Of a DNA stretch of 64,000 nucleotides, positions 53,923 through 62,390 are shown one piece after another. Within the stretch, counting starts at the first letter, position 1, and the number at the start of each line of letters is the position of its first letter. The translations under genes and the position numbers were made by a program. Source of the stretch: Paenibacillus sp. OVF10 (GTDB taxonomy: Bacteria; Bacillota; Bacilli; Paenibacillales; Paenibacillaceae); the NCBI GenBank assembly GCA_022836915.1, contig CP094668.1:6572001-6636000 (forward strand), read 5' to 3'. The notes beneath the pieces were generated by a model, which had not been told where the DNA came from, made no database searches, and worked only from the letters and a program-made list of their open reading frames with translations.

Positions 53923-54534
53923 TTACTTCGTCTCACCTACGAGCTTAAACGTCCCGTTCGTTGTTTTTCCGATACTGTAATTTTGAACCGTAAGTTGTAC
54001 GGAAGTGGAATCGTTCCAAGTTGGGGCGTTATCACCGCCCGTGGCGTAATAGTCTTTCACTGCTTTGATAATCGCGTCAGACTTAGCGCGCAACTCACGA
54101 TCAGACAAGTCATAAGCACCCTTACTTTTGTACGCGAGAGTTAGACTAGGCTGATTTTCAACATCTATTACCACATCGCTAAGGCTACCGTCATCGCCCC
54201 AACTAAACCTAACTTTATTTACAACGAAATCATCCGTAACAATTCCGTCCTCGATGTCGTGAGCCACTGCCGTTAAGTATGTAAGTTTGCGATATCTTTC
54301 TTGCTCAGTGTTGAAAGCTGTTTGTGCATCTGTAGCTTTTTGTAATGCATCATTTTTCTCTGAAAGGGATGCGATTTGTTCGGAAAGCTGATTAGTCTTA
54401 CTTTTCAATTCTGAATTTTGAACAAACAGATAAATAGAAGCCGCGACAGTTACGACCGATATCCCTAACGCAATAACAGCTAATACATTAATACGTTGTT
54501 TAGGCTTGTTTTCTGATAAAGTTAATTCGTCCAT
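53923..54534 (-). CDS. Single-pass membrane protein with coiled coil
   Basis: 203 residues: short cytosolic N-terminus, one transmembrane helix (INVLAVIALGISVVTVAASIYLFVQ), a coiled coil (NSELKSKTNQLSEQIASLSEKNDALQK) and an extracytoplasmic C-terminal domain (SDVVIDVENQPSLTLAYKSKGAYDLSDRELRAKSDAIIKAV). ATG 54534 after GAGAAGGTAC. Cargo next to the integrases. No family recognised; surface exclusion is possible but unproven. Confidence 0.6.
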   Translation of the reverse strand: MDELTLSENKPKQRINVLAVIALGISVVTVAASIYLFVQNSELKSKTNQLSEQIASLSEKNDALQKATDAQTAFNTEQERYRKLTYLTAVAHDIEDGIVTDDFVVNKVRFSWGDDGSLSDVVIDVENQPSLTLAYKSKGAYDLSDRELRAKSDAIIKAVKDYYATGGDNAPTWNDSTSVQLTVQNYSIGKTTNGTFKLVGETK

Positions 54535-54658
54535 TATGTACCTTCTCTCCTGTATTTTCGTAGTTCTATTCTACTATGTGCAGGAAAATTTTACTATATA
54601 GAAACGACAAAAAATGCAGTCCTCAACGGAATCTCTCCCGCGAGAACTGCGCCTAATT

Positions 54659-55618
54659 TCATTCTTCGTCATCCTCAACGTTAATCTTCGTTAATCTCTT
54701 CCTCTTCGGTTCCTCGTCCGCAATCTTATTTAGCGGTGAAGTCTTCGCGTGTTCGACCTTCAAGTCATCGTTAATCAACGCAACATATCGCTTAGTCATT
54801 TCCATCGTGGAGTGGCCGAGTGTCTTTTGTACCGCGAAGGTAGATGAACCATTACGAATCGACTCCAACGCGTAGATGTGCCGCAGATCATAAGGACGAA
54901 TGTGGACGCCGATCTTCTTGCTGTGACGCTCAAGTCTATCGCCCCACACATGCCGGTTCAACGCGTTCCCTTCATTTGTACAGAATATCGGAACCTTATC
55001 CGCCCAACTCAGCGGCCGCGCACGTATTAGCCTACTCATCGCCTTTATTGTCGCGTCAGATATCGGAAGATCCCGGGACCGCCGTGTCTTCGCCGTTAAC
55101 GCTGTAACGTGGATCTCGCGAGCCTTTGGACGAAAGTTACTCGGTAACAGCGCCAGGGCTTCCGATGGACGAATACCGGTGTCCAGCGTCAATAAGATTA
55201 ACGCGTAGTCACGTAGGCCGACGAACGTTGACTGATCCGGTACCTTTAGTAATTCGCGGAGAACTTCAATATCAACGCTAACCCGGCGGCCTTCTTCGTA
55301 GCGCTTTTTAAGCTTAGCGATTGGGTTGTCTCGAACATAATTGTTCTCCACGCACCAATTCAGGAATGAGCGCAAATACACGAGACGACTATTGTAAGTG
55401 GCCGGCGCTATTTCAGGTTGAGCGAGATGATCGTATAACATCGATTTTAGATTATGTGGAGAATCCCAAGCCGTAGGATAGCGCGACATAAAGAGATTCA
55501 TGCTCTGCCGATAATCTTTGATCGTTTGTTTACTCAACCCCTGTACGCGTTTCCAGTTCAGAAACTCAATAAGACATTCTTCCCACGTTCGGATTTTAAG
55601 CCGATCTCGTTTTCTCAT
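54659..55618 (-). CDS. Tyrosine recombinase B (second of tandem pair)
   Basis: Phage-integrase-family protein, 319 residues. SAM-like core-binding domain at 10-95 (WEECLIEFLNWKRVQGLSKQTIKDYRQSM), catalytic domain with Arg150 (GIRPSEAL), Lys177, Arg246 (YDLRH), His269 (LGHS) and nucleophile Tyr278 (KRYVAL). In box II the usual first His is Tyr243, so one catalytic residue is changed. It overlaps the first recombinase by 4 bp (ATGA). Tandem pairs occur in Tn554-like elements, where both proteins are needed. Confidence 0.9.
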   Translation of the reverse strand: MRKRDRLKIRTWEECLIEFLNWKRVQGLSKQTIKDYRQSMNLFMSRYPTAWDSPHNLKSMLYDHLAQPEIAPATYNSRLVYLRSFLNWCVENNYVRDNPIAKLKKRYEEGRRVSVDIEVLRELLKVPDQSTFVGLRDYALILLTLDTGIRPSEALALLPSNFRPKAREIHVTALTAKTRRSRDLPISDATIKAMSRLIRARPLSWADKVPIFCTNEGNALNRHVWGDRLERHSKKIGVHIRPYDLRHIYALESIRNGSSTFAVQKTLGHSTMEMTKRYVALINDDLKVEHAKTSPLNKIADEEPKRKRLTKINVEDDEE

Positions 55619-56655
55619 CTGTCTACCCGATTCTTAATAAACTTACTCGTAGGAGAGAATTGATCGTGACTTCGCCGAACATCTTCCGTATCCATCTGAA
55701 TATATCTGCGCATGGTGCGAATATCAGACCATCCGCCCATCTTCTGTATAGTAAACGGATCAGCTCCGTTAATGACCATAGCTCGCGCCCATGTATGCCG
55801 ATATACGTGCGCGGTCATCTTCTTCCCTTCAACGCCCGCCTTCTCACCGTGATACTTCAACCTCTTATTAAATTGGTTCGCCGATACTGGGTCACCGAAG
55901 CATGAAAGGAATATCCGATCCGTAGTAAAGTGCTGTCTGTTTTCCTCTATAAGCTGCAGAAGTAACTTCGCCACTGCCGCGGAGAACGGAACCATGCGTG
56001 GCTTACGGTTTTTATTGGCCTCACCGGATAAAGTAATAAACCGCGTCTGAAAGTCGATATCTCCAATACGCAGACCGAGCATTTCGGATACGCGGCAGCC
56101 ACTATCGAGCATCAGCATAATACCTACATAATCGCGGAATCCGACGAAGTCCCTCCGATTCGGTTGTGCTAAGATGGCAATAATCTCTTCATCCGTCAGA
56201 CAATTCGTTAAGTCTACGTCTTGGCGCAGCAACTTCACTTTACTTATGGGATTCACCTCAATTAAGTCGTCGCGCTCAAGCTGATTGAAGATCGCTTTTA
56301 GCGTGCGAATACGAATGTTAATTGTAGTATCCGATAATCCCACCCGTTGACCCTCTGTAGGGATGTGCTTATGTCCTTCGTATCGGACCCGATCGTACTT
56401 CATATACGAAATGTGGTCGCGAATAGTACTGATGTCGATATGTTCAATAAGCGTAATTTCCGGGTGAAACTCCTTAAGCCATTTCACGAAGTATCCGTAA
56501 TGTTTCGTGTAATCCTTAAGGGTGCTTTCGCGTAACCCCTCCACTTTCTTCGCGTTGGTTACAAAATCCAGTGCTTGCTCTAATGTAAGCTCCGGGAACA
56601 ACTTTACATCACGCGCGCCGACCGGAGCACGTCGTTCTCGTTTCGTTAACGCCAT
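55615..56655 (-). CDS. Tyrosine recombinase A (first of tandem pair)
   Basis: 346 residues. Core-binding domain at 24-130 (LEQALDFVTNAKKVEGLRESTLKDYTKHYGYF), catalytic domain with Arg188 (GCRVSEML), a beta-turn Lys at about 215-218, His283-x-x-Arg286 (HVYRH), Trp309 (GGWS) and Tyr318 (MRRYIQM), so all active-site residues are present. ATG 56655 follows GGAGGTC. It starts 220 bp from attR with arm-like repeats between. With B it should catalyse integration in and excision from yutM. Confidence 0.93.
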   Translation of the reverse strand: MALTKRERRAPVGARDVKLFPELTLEQALDFVTNAKKVEGLRESTLKDYTKHYGYFVKWLKEFHPEITLIEHIDISTIRDHISYMKYDRVRYEGHKHIPTEGQRVGLSDTTINIRIRTLKAIFNQLERDDLIEVNPISKVKLLRQDVDLTNCLTDEEIIAILAQPNRRDFVGFRDYVGIMLMLDSGCRVSEMLGLRIGDIDFQTRFITLSGEANKNRKPRMVPFSAAVAKLLLQLIEENRQHFTTDRIFLSCFGDPVSANQFNKRLKYHGEKAGVEGKKMTAHVYRHTWARAMVINGADPFTIQKMGGWSDIRTMRRYIQMDTEDVRRSHDQFSPTSKFIKNRVDR

Positions 56656-56874
56656 AACAAAAAGACCTCCATAACGTAATTAGTACGAAACTAATACGTC
56701 ATAGAGGTCGTGATTCACAACCCTGAAATGCAATTTCAAGGATTGATAACGTTCATCGTCCGGGGTTGTTAACCTACCGAAATACCTACGCAATTCACAA
56801 TCTGAACCGTTAAGGCTACCGTTAAAGGCTTGCGCCCGTCATCCGTTACCGAATGCGCTCAAACCCGCGTCAGA
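56656..56874. promoter_or_regulatory. attR-proximal arm region
   Basis: Two direct copies of a TTCACAA motif: GATTCACAACCC (56712-56723) and AATTCACAATCT (56792-56803), inverted at the left end of the element (39935-39947). Likely integrase arm-binding sites. Confidence 0.45.
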
Positions 56875-56970
56875 CTAACAATCCTTATCAGGCACACCCG
56901 CATCTTCCTTCGTACGGAAAGAAGATCCACAACCACAAGTGGCTACTGCGTTCGGATTATGGATGGTGAA
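56875..56970. repeat. attR within yutM
   Basis: Matches attL 39777-39872; identical 56876-56931. Element-derived DNA supplies the last codons and the TAG stop of yutM. Confidence 0.9.
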
Positions 56971-57231
56971 CCCACCCGACATACCGGACTCTTCAAAATC
57001 AATTTCAAGTCCATTCAGATATTTCAGGTTTTCCTTCTCGACTACAACCTTCATGTTCTGAATATCCATATACAGGTCCTCATCGGACTCTTTATCGTCA
57101 AAGCCCATGGCGTACGAAAATCCGGTGCAACCGCCCGGTGCTACGCCAAGACGCAGGAACATACCAGGTGTCTCTTGCTGTGCAAGCATCTCTTTCAATC
57201 TGTCAGCAGCCGTTTCGCTGATGTTAATCAT
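56875..57231 (-). CDS. yutM: YutM/ErpA-type Fe-S cluster carrier (HesB/IscA family), 3' end supplied by element
   Basis: A-type carrier that passes 4Fe-4S clusters to apoproteins, 118 residues. Seen: INISETAADRLKEML, then LRLGVAPGGCTGFSYAMGF with the first cluster Cys (about 34), and CGCGSSF with the C-x-C pair near 101-103. The last 19 or so codons lie in the recombination core: the element carries a synonymous copy, so integration keeps the protein the same. GGAGAG is 6 nt before ATG 57231. Near other Fe-S genes (yutI, yuzB). Confidence 0.93.
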   Translation of the reverse strand: MINISETAADRLKEMLAQQETPGMFLRLGVAPGGCTGFSYAMGFDDKESDEDLYMDIQNMKVVVEKENLKYLNGLEIDFEESGMSGGFTIHNPNAVATCGCGSSFRTKEDAGVPDKDC

Positions 57232-57264
57232 GCCAGGTCACTCTCCTTTTTCATATAAAATCAT

Positions 57265-57432
57265 GTTCAAAAAGGGCGCTTTTCAGTACCAAGAAGATGG
57301 GATGAAGATAGAAATGGAGTAGCGGAGCGTAGGCAAAACTACGTGAGCAACGGACATTTCGGCTGAATCCCATATTCGACGCTGAGATGCCGCTAGGCAT
57401 CCTTCGTAATCAAAAGCGTACTTTTGAACAAC
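57265..57432. repeat. Dispersed intergenic repeat A, copy 2
   Basis: Partner of 21303-21512, same orientation, with the same TIR-like ends and internal CTACGTGAGCA and TTCGGCTGAAT blocks. Confidence 0.8.
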
Positions 57433-57862
57433 CTTTCATTAACTCTTCTTTAAATTATACTCCACCCCGTCAAGGGTCTCAAGTCATGTTTGCCTCTTTC
57501 CGCGTTCCCCCTGAACTCCTTTTTCTTCCCAGTGTATTGAACCCCCGCGATACGAGGTTTATAATGAATAGGTGGTCGCACTGAAATGTCGATATTTTGT
57601 CATGACTTATTCAGACGATGGTCATAATTGGAGTTGTAATTTTTTTCACATTTCGAGACTGCAACGCAGTCCCCAATGCATATATGAGTCAACAGACTCC
57701 ATTTTTTGAAAAAATTTAGCTTTCATATGCAGCACACGCTGCACCGGGTAAATAAGAGTTAGTCCTTATAAGGAAGCGGCAGATGACCGCATCTTTGCTA
57801 TGTAGTTCTGTATACAGATCCTACACACAACTCAAATCCGGTTAAGAACAGGAGGAAACAGT
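57433..57862. other. Upstream region of mqnE
   Basis: About 430 bp without a gene. Nothing riboswitch-like was recognised. Ends with the SD of mqnE. Confidence 0.4.
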
Positions 57863-58969
57863 ATGTCTACATTGGTAACACCGTTCACAGACAAAAGAAT
57901 GGCTGAAATCGTTGAGAAAGTGCAGAACGGCGTAAGGCTGAGCGTAGAAGACGGCGTATATCTGTATGAAACAGATGATCTGCTGACTTTGGGCCAGCTG
58001 GCCAATGAGGCCAACTTGCGGAAAAATGGTAAGAAAGTATATTTCATCGAAAACATGAGTCTTTATTTTACGAACGTATGCGAAGCCCGCTGCGCTTTTT
58101 GTAATTTCCGTAAAGACCAGGGTGAAGAAGGCTCTTATACATTATCCGGTCAGGAAATGATCGATTATGTGGAACAGCATATTCATCCGGGCGTACGTGA
58201 GTTCCATATCGTAGGCGGACATAACAACCATGTTCCTTTTCAGTATTATGTCGATTCCCTGCGTGCTTTAAACGAGAAATATCCAGATGTTACACTGAAA
58301 GCTTACACGGCAGCCGAGATTGATTTCTTCACCCGGATTAGCGGACTCAGTATCAGAGAAGTTCTGCAAGAGCTGCAAAAAGCAGGTCTGAAAACATTGA
58401 CTGGTGGCGGCGCTGAGATTCTCTCGGATGAATATCGCAAAAAAATGCGTGTAGACAAAGCCAACGTGGATCGTTATCTTGAGGTGCACCGTACAGCTCA
58501 TGATCTCGGCATGCGTACACATACTACGATGTTGTATGGATCGATCGAATCCTATGAGGACCGCGTCAACCATATGGTGCAGATCCGTGAATTGCAAGAT
58601 GAGACCAACGGATTCATGGTCTTTATCCCGCTTTCCATGCAGCCAAAAAGTAAAAACGCGAGCATTATGCGTCGTAACTCGGCTTATGAGGATCTCAAAA
58701 CAATTGCGATCAGCCGTCTGATGCTGGATAACATCGATCATATCAAAGCATACTTCATTAACATCGGTCCACAGCTAGCTCAAGTTGCCCTTGGATTTGG
58801 TGCTTCAGATGCACACGGCACGATCGTTCGCGAACGGATTAGTCATGCGGCAGGTGCACTCACACCTGAAGGCCTTACACGTAAAGAGCTCATATGGCTC
58901 ATTAAAGGTGCAGGACGTATTCCGGTAGAACGTGATACGTTCTACAATGAAATTCAAGTGTACGAATAG
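57863..58969 (+). CDS. mqnE: Aminofutalosine synthase MqnE
   Basis: Radical SAM enzyme of the futalosine route to menaquinone; joins 3-[(1-carboxyvinyl)oxy]benzoate to SAM's adenosyl radical to give 6-amino-6-deoxyfutalosine. 368 residues. Cluster motif C73-x3-C77-x2-C80 in TNVCEARCAFCNFRKDQG, HIVGGHNNHVPFQYY after it, then LTGGGAEILSDEYR and HTTMLYGSIESYEDR. AGGAGG 8 nt upstream. No other mqn gene is in view. Consistent with menaquinone use by the NDH-2 enzymes here. Confidence 0.95.
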   Translation: MSTLVTPFTDKRMAEIVEKVQNGVRLSVEDGVYLYETDDLLTLGQLANEANLRKNGKKVYFIENMSLYFTNVCEARCAFCNFRKDQGEEGSYTLSGQEMIDYVEQHIHPGVREFHIVGGHNNHVPFQYYVDSLRALNEKYPDVTLKAYTAAEIDFFTRISGLSIREVLQELQKAGLKTLTGGGAEILSDEYRKKMRVDKANVDRYLEVHRTAHDLGMRTHTTMLYGSIESYEDRVNHMVQIRELQDETNGFMVFIPLSMQPKSKNASIMRRNSAYEDLKTIAISRLMLDNIDHIKAYFINIGPQLAQVALGFGASDAHGTIVRERISHAAGALTPEGLTRKELIWLIKGAGRIPVERDTFYNEIQVYE

Positions 58970-59122
58970 GACATAACTCCATCCACAACCAATATTGCAC
59001 CAGCACCACTCCAGAACGCAGCTTTCATTATAGGGAGACGTTTGAATTCGAGTGGTGCAAACTGCTGAATAATATCTTCAATTTTCAACGTCTACTTTTT
59101 AATTATTCAAATCCTAACAAAA

Positions 59123-59152
59123 GGAGCAGCTATGTCATTGCATAGCTGCTCC
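59123..59152. promoter_or_regulatory. Strong hairpin before yutJ
   Basis: GGAGCAGCTATG / CATAGCTGCTCC, 12-bp perfect arms, 6-nt loop. No T-run on the plus strand; TTTTG follows on the minus strand. Could be a terminator for leftward reads, mRNA stabiliser or leader structure. Confidence 0.6.
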
Positions 59153-59203
59153 ACAGTTTACAGCCCCATTTCAGTGGGACTGATGCAGAAAGGAAGCCGA
59201 GTC

Positions 59204-60265
59204 ATGAAAAATTTCGTCATTCTTGGAGGCGGCTATGGCGGCCTCACCATCATCAAGGAACTTCTGGAGGGTAAAATTCCATCCGATACACAAATTATTT
59301 TGGTGGACCGCAGCCCCTTTCAGGGATTAAAGACAGAATATTACGCACTCGCAGCAGGAACCGTATCTGATTATGACCTGCGTATCCAATTTCCAGTGAG
59401 CGATAAAGTCACTTACCGTTATGGAGAAGTTACTTCGATTGACCTGGAACAGCGTCAGATTGAATTTGAAGGCCAAGACCCGCTCGTGTACGACAAGCTT
59501 GTCATTGGACTTGGTTGTACTGACCGTTTCCACAACACGCCTGGCGCCGAAGACTACAGCTGTACCATTCAGAGCTTTAGCAAAACACGCGAGACCTACC
59601 TTCGCCTTAATGAAGTCAAAGCCTATGGCAATGTTCATATCGTAGGCGGAGGATTAAGTGGTGTCGAGATGGCAGCTGAACTTCGTGAGAGCAGACCCGA
59701 TCTAAACATCAGCATTTTGGATCGTGGTGAACGTGTATTATCCGCTTTCCCACAACGTCTGTCCGTGTATGTGCATGAATGGTTCAACGAACATCAGGTA
59801 GAGACACGCGGGCATATCGCCATTTCACGTGTTGAACCGAACGCCATCTATAACCGGGATGAACAGATCCTAACCGATGCTGTCGTGTGGACTGCAGGCA
59901 TTCAGCCCGTAAAAGTGGTACAGGATCTGGACGTAACCAAAGACCCTCAAGGACGTGTCGTCCTGAATGAATACTACCAAATCCCGGAATATACCGATGT
60001 GTATGTCGTTGGTGACTGTGCCAGTGTCCCTTATGCACCTAGCGGTCAAGCTGCGGAAGTGCAGGGTGAGCAGATCGCCCATATTCAGCATGCCCTCTGG
60101 AAAGGCGAAAAGCCCAATCCACATCCACTCAAGCTTCGTGGCACACTCGGCGCACTCGGCAAGAAGTCTGGGTTTGGGCTGATGGGCAAAACGTCCATGA
60201 TGGGACGTGTACCTCGTATTTTGAAAAGTGGTGTGCTCTGGATGTCCAAGCGCCATCTCGGTTAG
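59204..60265 (+). CDS. yutJ: NADH dehydrogenase-like FAD oxidoreductase (YutJ)
   Basis: Type II NADH dehydrogenase family, 353 residues. FAD loop FVILGGGYGGLTIIKEL at 4-20, second Rossmann HIVGGGLSGVEMAAEL near 147, TDAVVWTAGIQPVK, VYVVGDCASVPYAPSGQAAEVQGEQIA. Lacks the long C-terminal membrane helix of 22855-24048, so it may be a different paralogue. AAAGGAAG upstream of ATG 59204. Convergent with yuzB, overlapping by 4 bp. Confidence 0.88.
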   Translation: MKNFVILGGGYGGLTIIKELLEGKIPSDTQIILVDRSPFQGLKTEYYALAAGTVSDYDLRIQFPVSDKVTYRYGEVTSIDLEQRQIEFEGQDPLVYDKLVIGLGCTDRFHNTPGAEDYSCTIQSFSKTRETYLRLNEVKAYGNVHIVGGGLSGVEMAAELRESRPDLNISILDRGERVLSAFPQRLSVYVHEWFNEHQVETRGHIAISRVEPNAIYNRDEQILTDAVVWTAGIQPVKVVQDLDVTKDPQGRVVLNEYYQIPEYTDVYVVGDCASVPYAPSGQAAEVQGEQIAHIQHALWKGEKPNPHPLKLRGTLGALGKKSGFGLMGKTSMMGRVPRILKSGVLWMSKRHLG

Positions 60266-60516
60266 TCGAGATCGAGCTCGTCCCAGACATCGGCTTCGGC
60301 AATTTTGGCCAAAATGGCGTTATATAGATCTTCCACTTTGTCCGTGATGACAACTTCGCCATTCACCAGTGCAAATGGAGTCATAGAACATTGGCCGCAG
60401 TTGGTTAGGCAGCCGTATTCAATCACGTCATAGTCTGGATTTTCTTCCAGTTGATCCATGACTTCATCTGTGCCAAAATGCATATTATTGGCACAAAATT
60501 CAATAATCGGTCTCAT
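60262..60516 (-). CDS. yuzB: YuzB-like DUF1450 protein
   Basis: 84 residues with four cysteines: IIEFCANNMHFGTDEV and GCLTNCGQCSMTPFALVNGEVV, a thioredoxin-like ferredoxin pattern of the DUF1450/YuzB family. Function unknown, likely Fe-S or redox. AGGTGAAC precedes ATG 60516. Divergent from yutI by 80 bp. Confidence 0.88.
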   Translation of the reverse strand: MRPIIEFCANNMHFGTDEVMDQLEENPDYDVIEYGCLTNCGQCSMTPFALVNGEVVITDKVEDLYNAILAKIAEADVWDELDLD

Positions 60517-60596
60517 TTAAGTTCACCTGCTTTGTTTGACCATTTTAATTTGTGGCCATTTGTAATATAATATAGGAAGGAAAGGAGTTGAACAAT

Positions 60597-60842
60597 ATGA
60601 GCGAAAACGCACAAAGCACCATGTATGATGAGGTATCTGATGTGCTTGATAAACTTCGTCCGTTCCTGCAGCGCGATGGCGGTGACGTGGAACTGGTCGA
60701 CGTGGAGGACGGCATCATTAAGCTGAAACTGGTCGGTGCCTGCGGCAGTTGCCCAAGCTCCACCATTACCTTAAAAGCCGGGATTGAACGTGCCCTTCTC
60801 GAAGAAGTTGAGGGTGTACAAGAAGTCGTACAAGTATTCTAA
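60597..60842 (+). CDS. yutI: NifU C-terminal domain Fe-S scaffold (YutI)
   Basis: 81 residues with the NifU-C/Nfu motif LRPFLQRDGGDVELVDVEDG and LVGACGSCPSSTITLKAGIERAL, where C-x2-C holds a 4Fe-4S cluster at the dimer interface. Works with the SUF system and YutM as cluster carriers. Start 60597 has AAAGGAG 8 nt upstream. Followed by a terminator. Confidence 0.95.
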   Translation: MSENAQSTMYDEVSDVLDKLRPFLQRDGGDVELVDVEDGIIKLKLVGACGSCPSSTITLKAGIERALLEEVEGVQEVVQVF

Positions 60843-60866
60843 TCAATCCTTCACGAAATAAACCTC

Positions 60867-60906
60867 AAGAGCCTTTCGCTTCGCATGAAGCGGAGGGCTC
60901 TTTTTT
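60867..60906 (+). terminator. yutI terminator
   Basis: AGAGCC ... GGCTCT stem with CGCTTCGCATGAAGCG inner stem-loop and T6 tail. Confidence 0.9.
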
Positions 60907-60979
60907 GTGTGCATATGCAGAGAGTCCATTTCATCTGTCCCTTTGACCCGTTTCCACGTACAATCCTTTAATTCACCTT

Positions 60980-61765
60980 TTAAGTATCCTCGCGCTGTAT
61001 GGTTGGACGAATCGGATCAAGTCCTCCAGATACATCCATAATGTTACCTGTTATAAAATCGGAATGATCAAGGCACAGATACGTAATCACTCGTGCAATA
61101 TCTTCACCGCTGCCTGGTCGCCCTCTTGGCGTTTCCTCGTCGGTGATGCCTGCCATTTCATCAATCGTTTTCTCTTTGTTCGCACCACGAATGTCACCTG
61201 GACATACCATGTTAACCGTAATTCCATACGGGGCTTCTTCAACCGCGAGTGTCTTTGTAAAAGATACCAGACCCACCTTAGCAGCCGCATATACGGCGCG
61301 ATGAGGCCAAGATCTCGCTTCTCCAGCATGACTGAAGCCAAAATGGATAATGCGTCCCCATTGCTTGCGTCTCATCTCTGGCAATACACGCTGATCCAGC
61401 AACATCGGTCCCAACAGATTTCCCTGCACAAGCATCTGGACCTCAGCTTCAGAATAATCCGCAAATAATCGTCGTTCACGGACAAATGGACCTGCGTTAT
61501 TCACCAAAATATCAATGCTGCCCAGGTTGCCTTCCACCTGCTCAACCAATGAAGAGATATCTTCCACCTTGGATATATCAGCCTGGATGGCAATGCACCG
61601 CACACCCTTGGCTATAATCTGAGCCTTTAAAGCCTCAGCTTCTGTTCTGCTGTGTACATAGTTGAGGGCAATATGACACCCTTGATCTGCCAGACTGAGG
61701 GCCGTCATTTTACCAAGACCTTTGGCACTTCCCGTTATGAGGGCAATCTTTCCCTTCACGTTCAT
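60980..61765 (-). CDS. Classical SDR family oxidoreductase
   Basis: 261 residues, 3-oxoacyl-ACP-reductase-like (FabG-like). TGSAKGLG at 11-18, NNAG at 89-92, catalytic Y159xxxK163 in VYAAAK, PGDIRG after it, and the C-terminal VSGGLDP. ATG 61765 chosen because GAGGGGG is directly upstream; TTG 61777 would include the SD. Single gene between two terminators. Substrate unknown. Confidence 0.87.
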   Translation of the reverse strand: MNVKGKIALITGSAKGLGKMTALSLADQGCHIALNYVHSRTEAEALKAQIIAKGVRCIAIQADISKVEDISSLVEQVEGNLGSIDILVNNAGPFVRERRLFADYSEAEVQMLVQGNLLGPMLLDQRVLPEMRRKQWGRIIHFGFSHAGEARSWPHRAVYAAAKVGLVSFTKTLAVEEAPYGITVNMVCPGDIRGANKEKTIDEMAGITDEETPRGRPGSGEDIARVITYLCLDHSDFITGNIMDVSGGLDPIRPTIQREDT

Positions 61766-61869
61766 CCCCCTCTTCAAAGAGCAGTCACTATCCAGTATAA
61801 AAGATTTATCGTCCTCCTACAACTCGCTTATCCACAAGGGATTATCCACCTTAAATTCCAAATATATTT

Positions 61870-62349
61870 TGATTGAAATCGGAAGCCTAACCAGCAATAG
61901 CGAATTCGGCTCGTGGTATGTTGTGTTTGAGTACGTGAAGACAGGTCATATCCATGATGACGATCAAAATTTGAGTGCATTGTCCTTAATCAACTTAGCA
62001 TCAATGCAGGATATACCTACGAGGAGTACAATGTTTCGACTGACAAAACATCCACCATAGGGCTCAACAGTCTTCTGATGGGCGGGATCGGGTACACGGC
62101 TTCCCAGAAATTCAGTGCTCTTCTTTTGCTCAAAAAGGATTGGCCTTGATCCTGGTTGTCGTTCTCGGGCTAATCGGTTGGATCAGATACAAAATCAAAA
62201 GCTTAAATGGAGAAGAAGAAAAACTCTCTCCTTCCGAGAGCATGTATCTGCAAGAAGCAGATGAACAGCAGTATGCTGATCAAAATGAATTGTCCTACTA
62301 CCGTCAATCTGGACATCACTATAGCGCTGATAAAACGGAAAAACTCTGA
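61870..62349 (+). pseudogene. Single-pass membrane protein, frameshifted
   Basis: Upstream part (EFGSWYVVFEYVKTGHIHDDDQN, then NAGYTYEEYNVSTDKTSTIGLN, LLMGGIGYTASQ) is separated by frame changes at 62003-62004 and GG 62137-62138 from the transmembrane segment ALILVVVLGLIGWIRYKIK and an acidic, Gln/Tyr-rich tail ending at 62349. One base at each site restores one protein of about 160 residues. True start uncertain. Function unknown. Confidence 0.45.
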
Positions 62350-62390
62350 CTTATGTTGATCCCCACATCAGCACAGACTCAGGAAACATA

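Larger units (their letters stand above)
39778..56931. mobile_element. 17.1-kb integrated phage-satellite-like element
   Basis: Bounded by att repeats in yutM, with tandem tyrosine recombinases at the right end, divergent switch at 51.5 kb, replication-type gene and repeat array at 48.5-49.8 kb, and a leftward block ending in tape measure, DUF2577 and small terminase. All genes between 40.5 and 51.4 kb run leftward. No large terminase, portal, major capsid, tail tube, holin or endolysin is present, so it cannot form a phage by itself. Layout fits a phage-inducible island; a decayed prophage is the alternative. Confidence 0.8.

Noticed and set aside
39778..56931. Complete active prophage
   Set aside because: No large terminase, portal, capsid, tail tube/sheath, holin or endolysin genes found on either strand.
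58268..58741. Leftward 157-codon frame inside mqnE
   Set aside because: Complete overlap with a conserved radical SAM gene; no SD.
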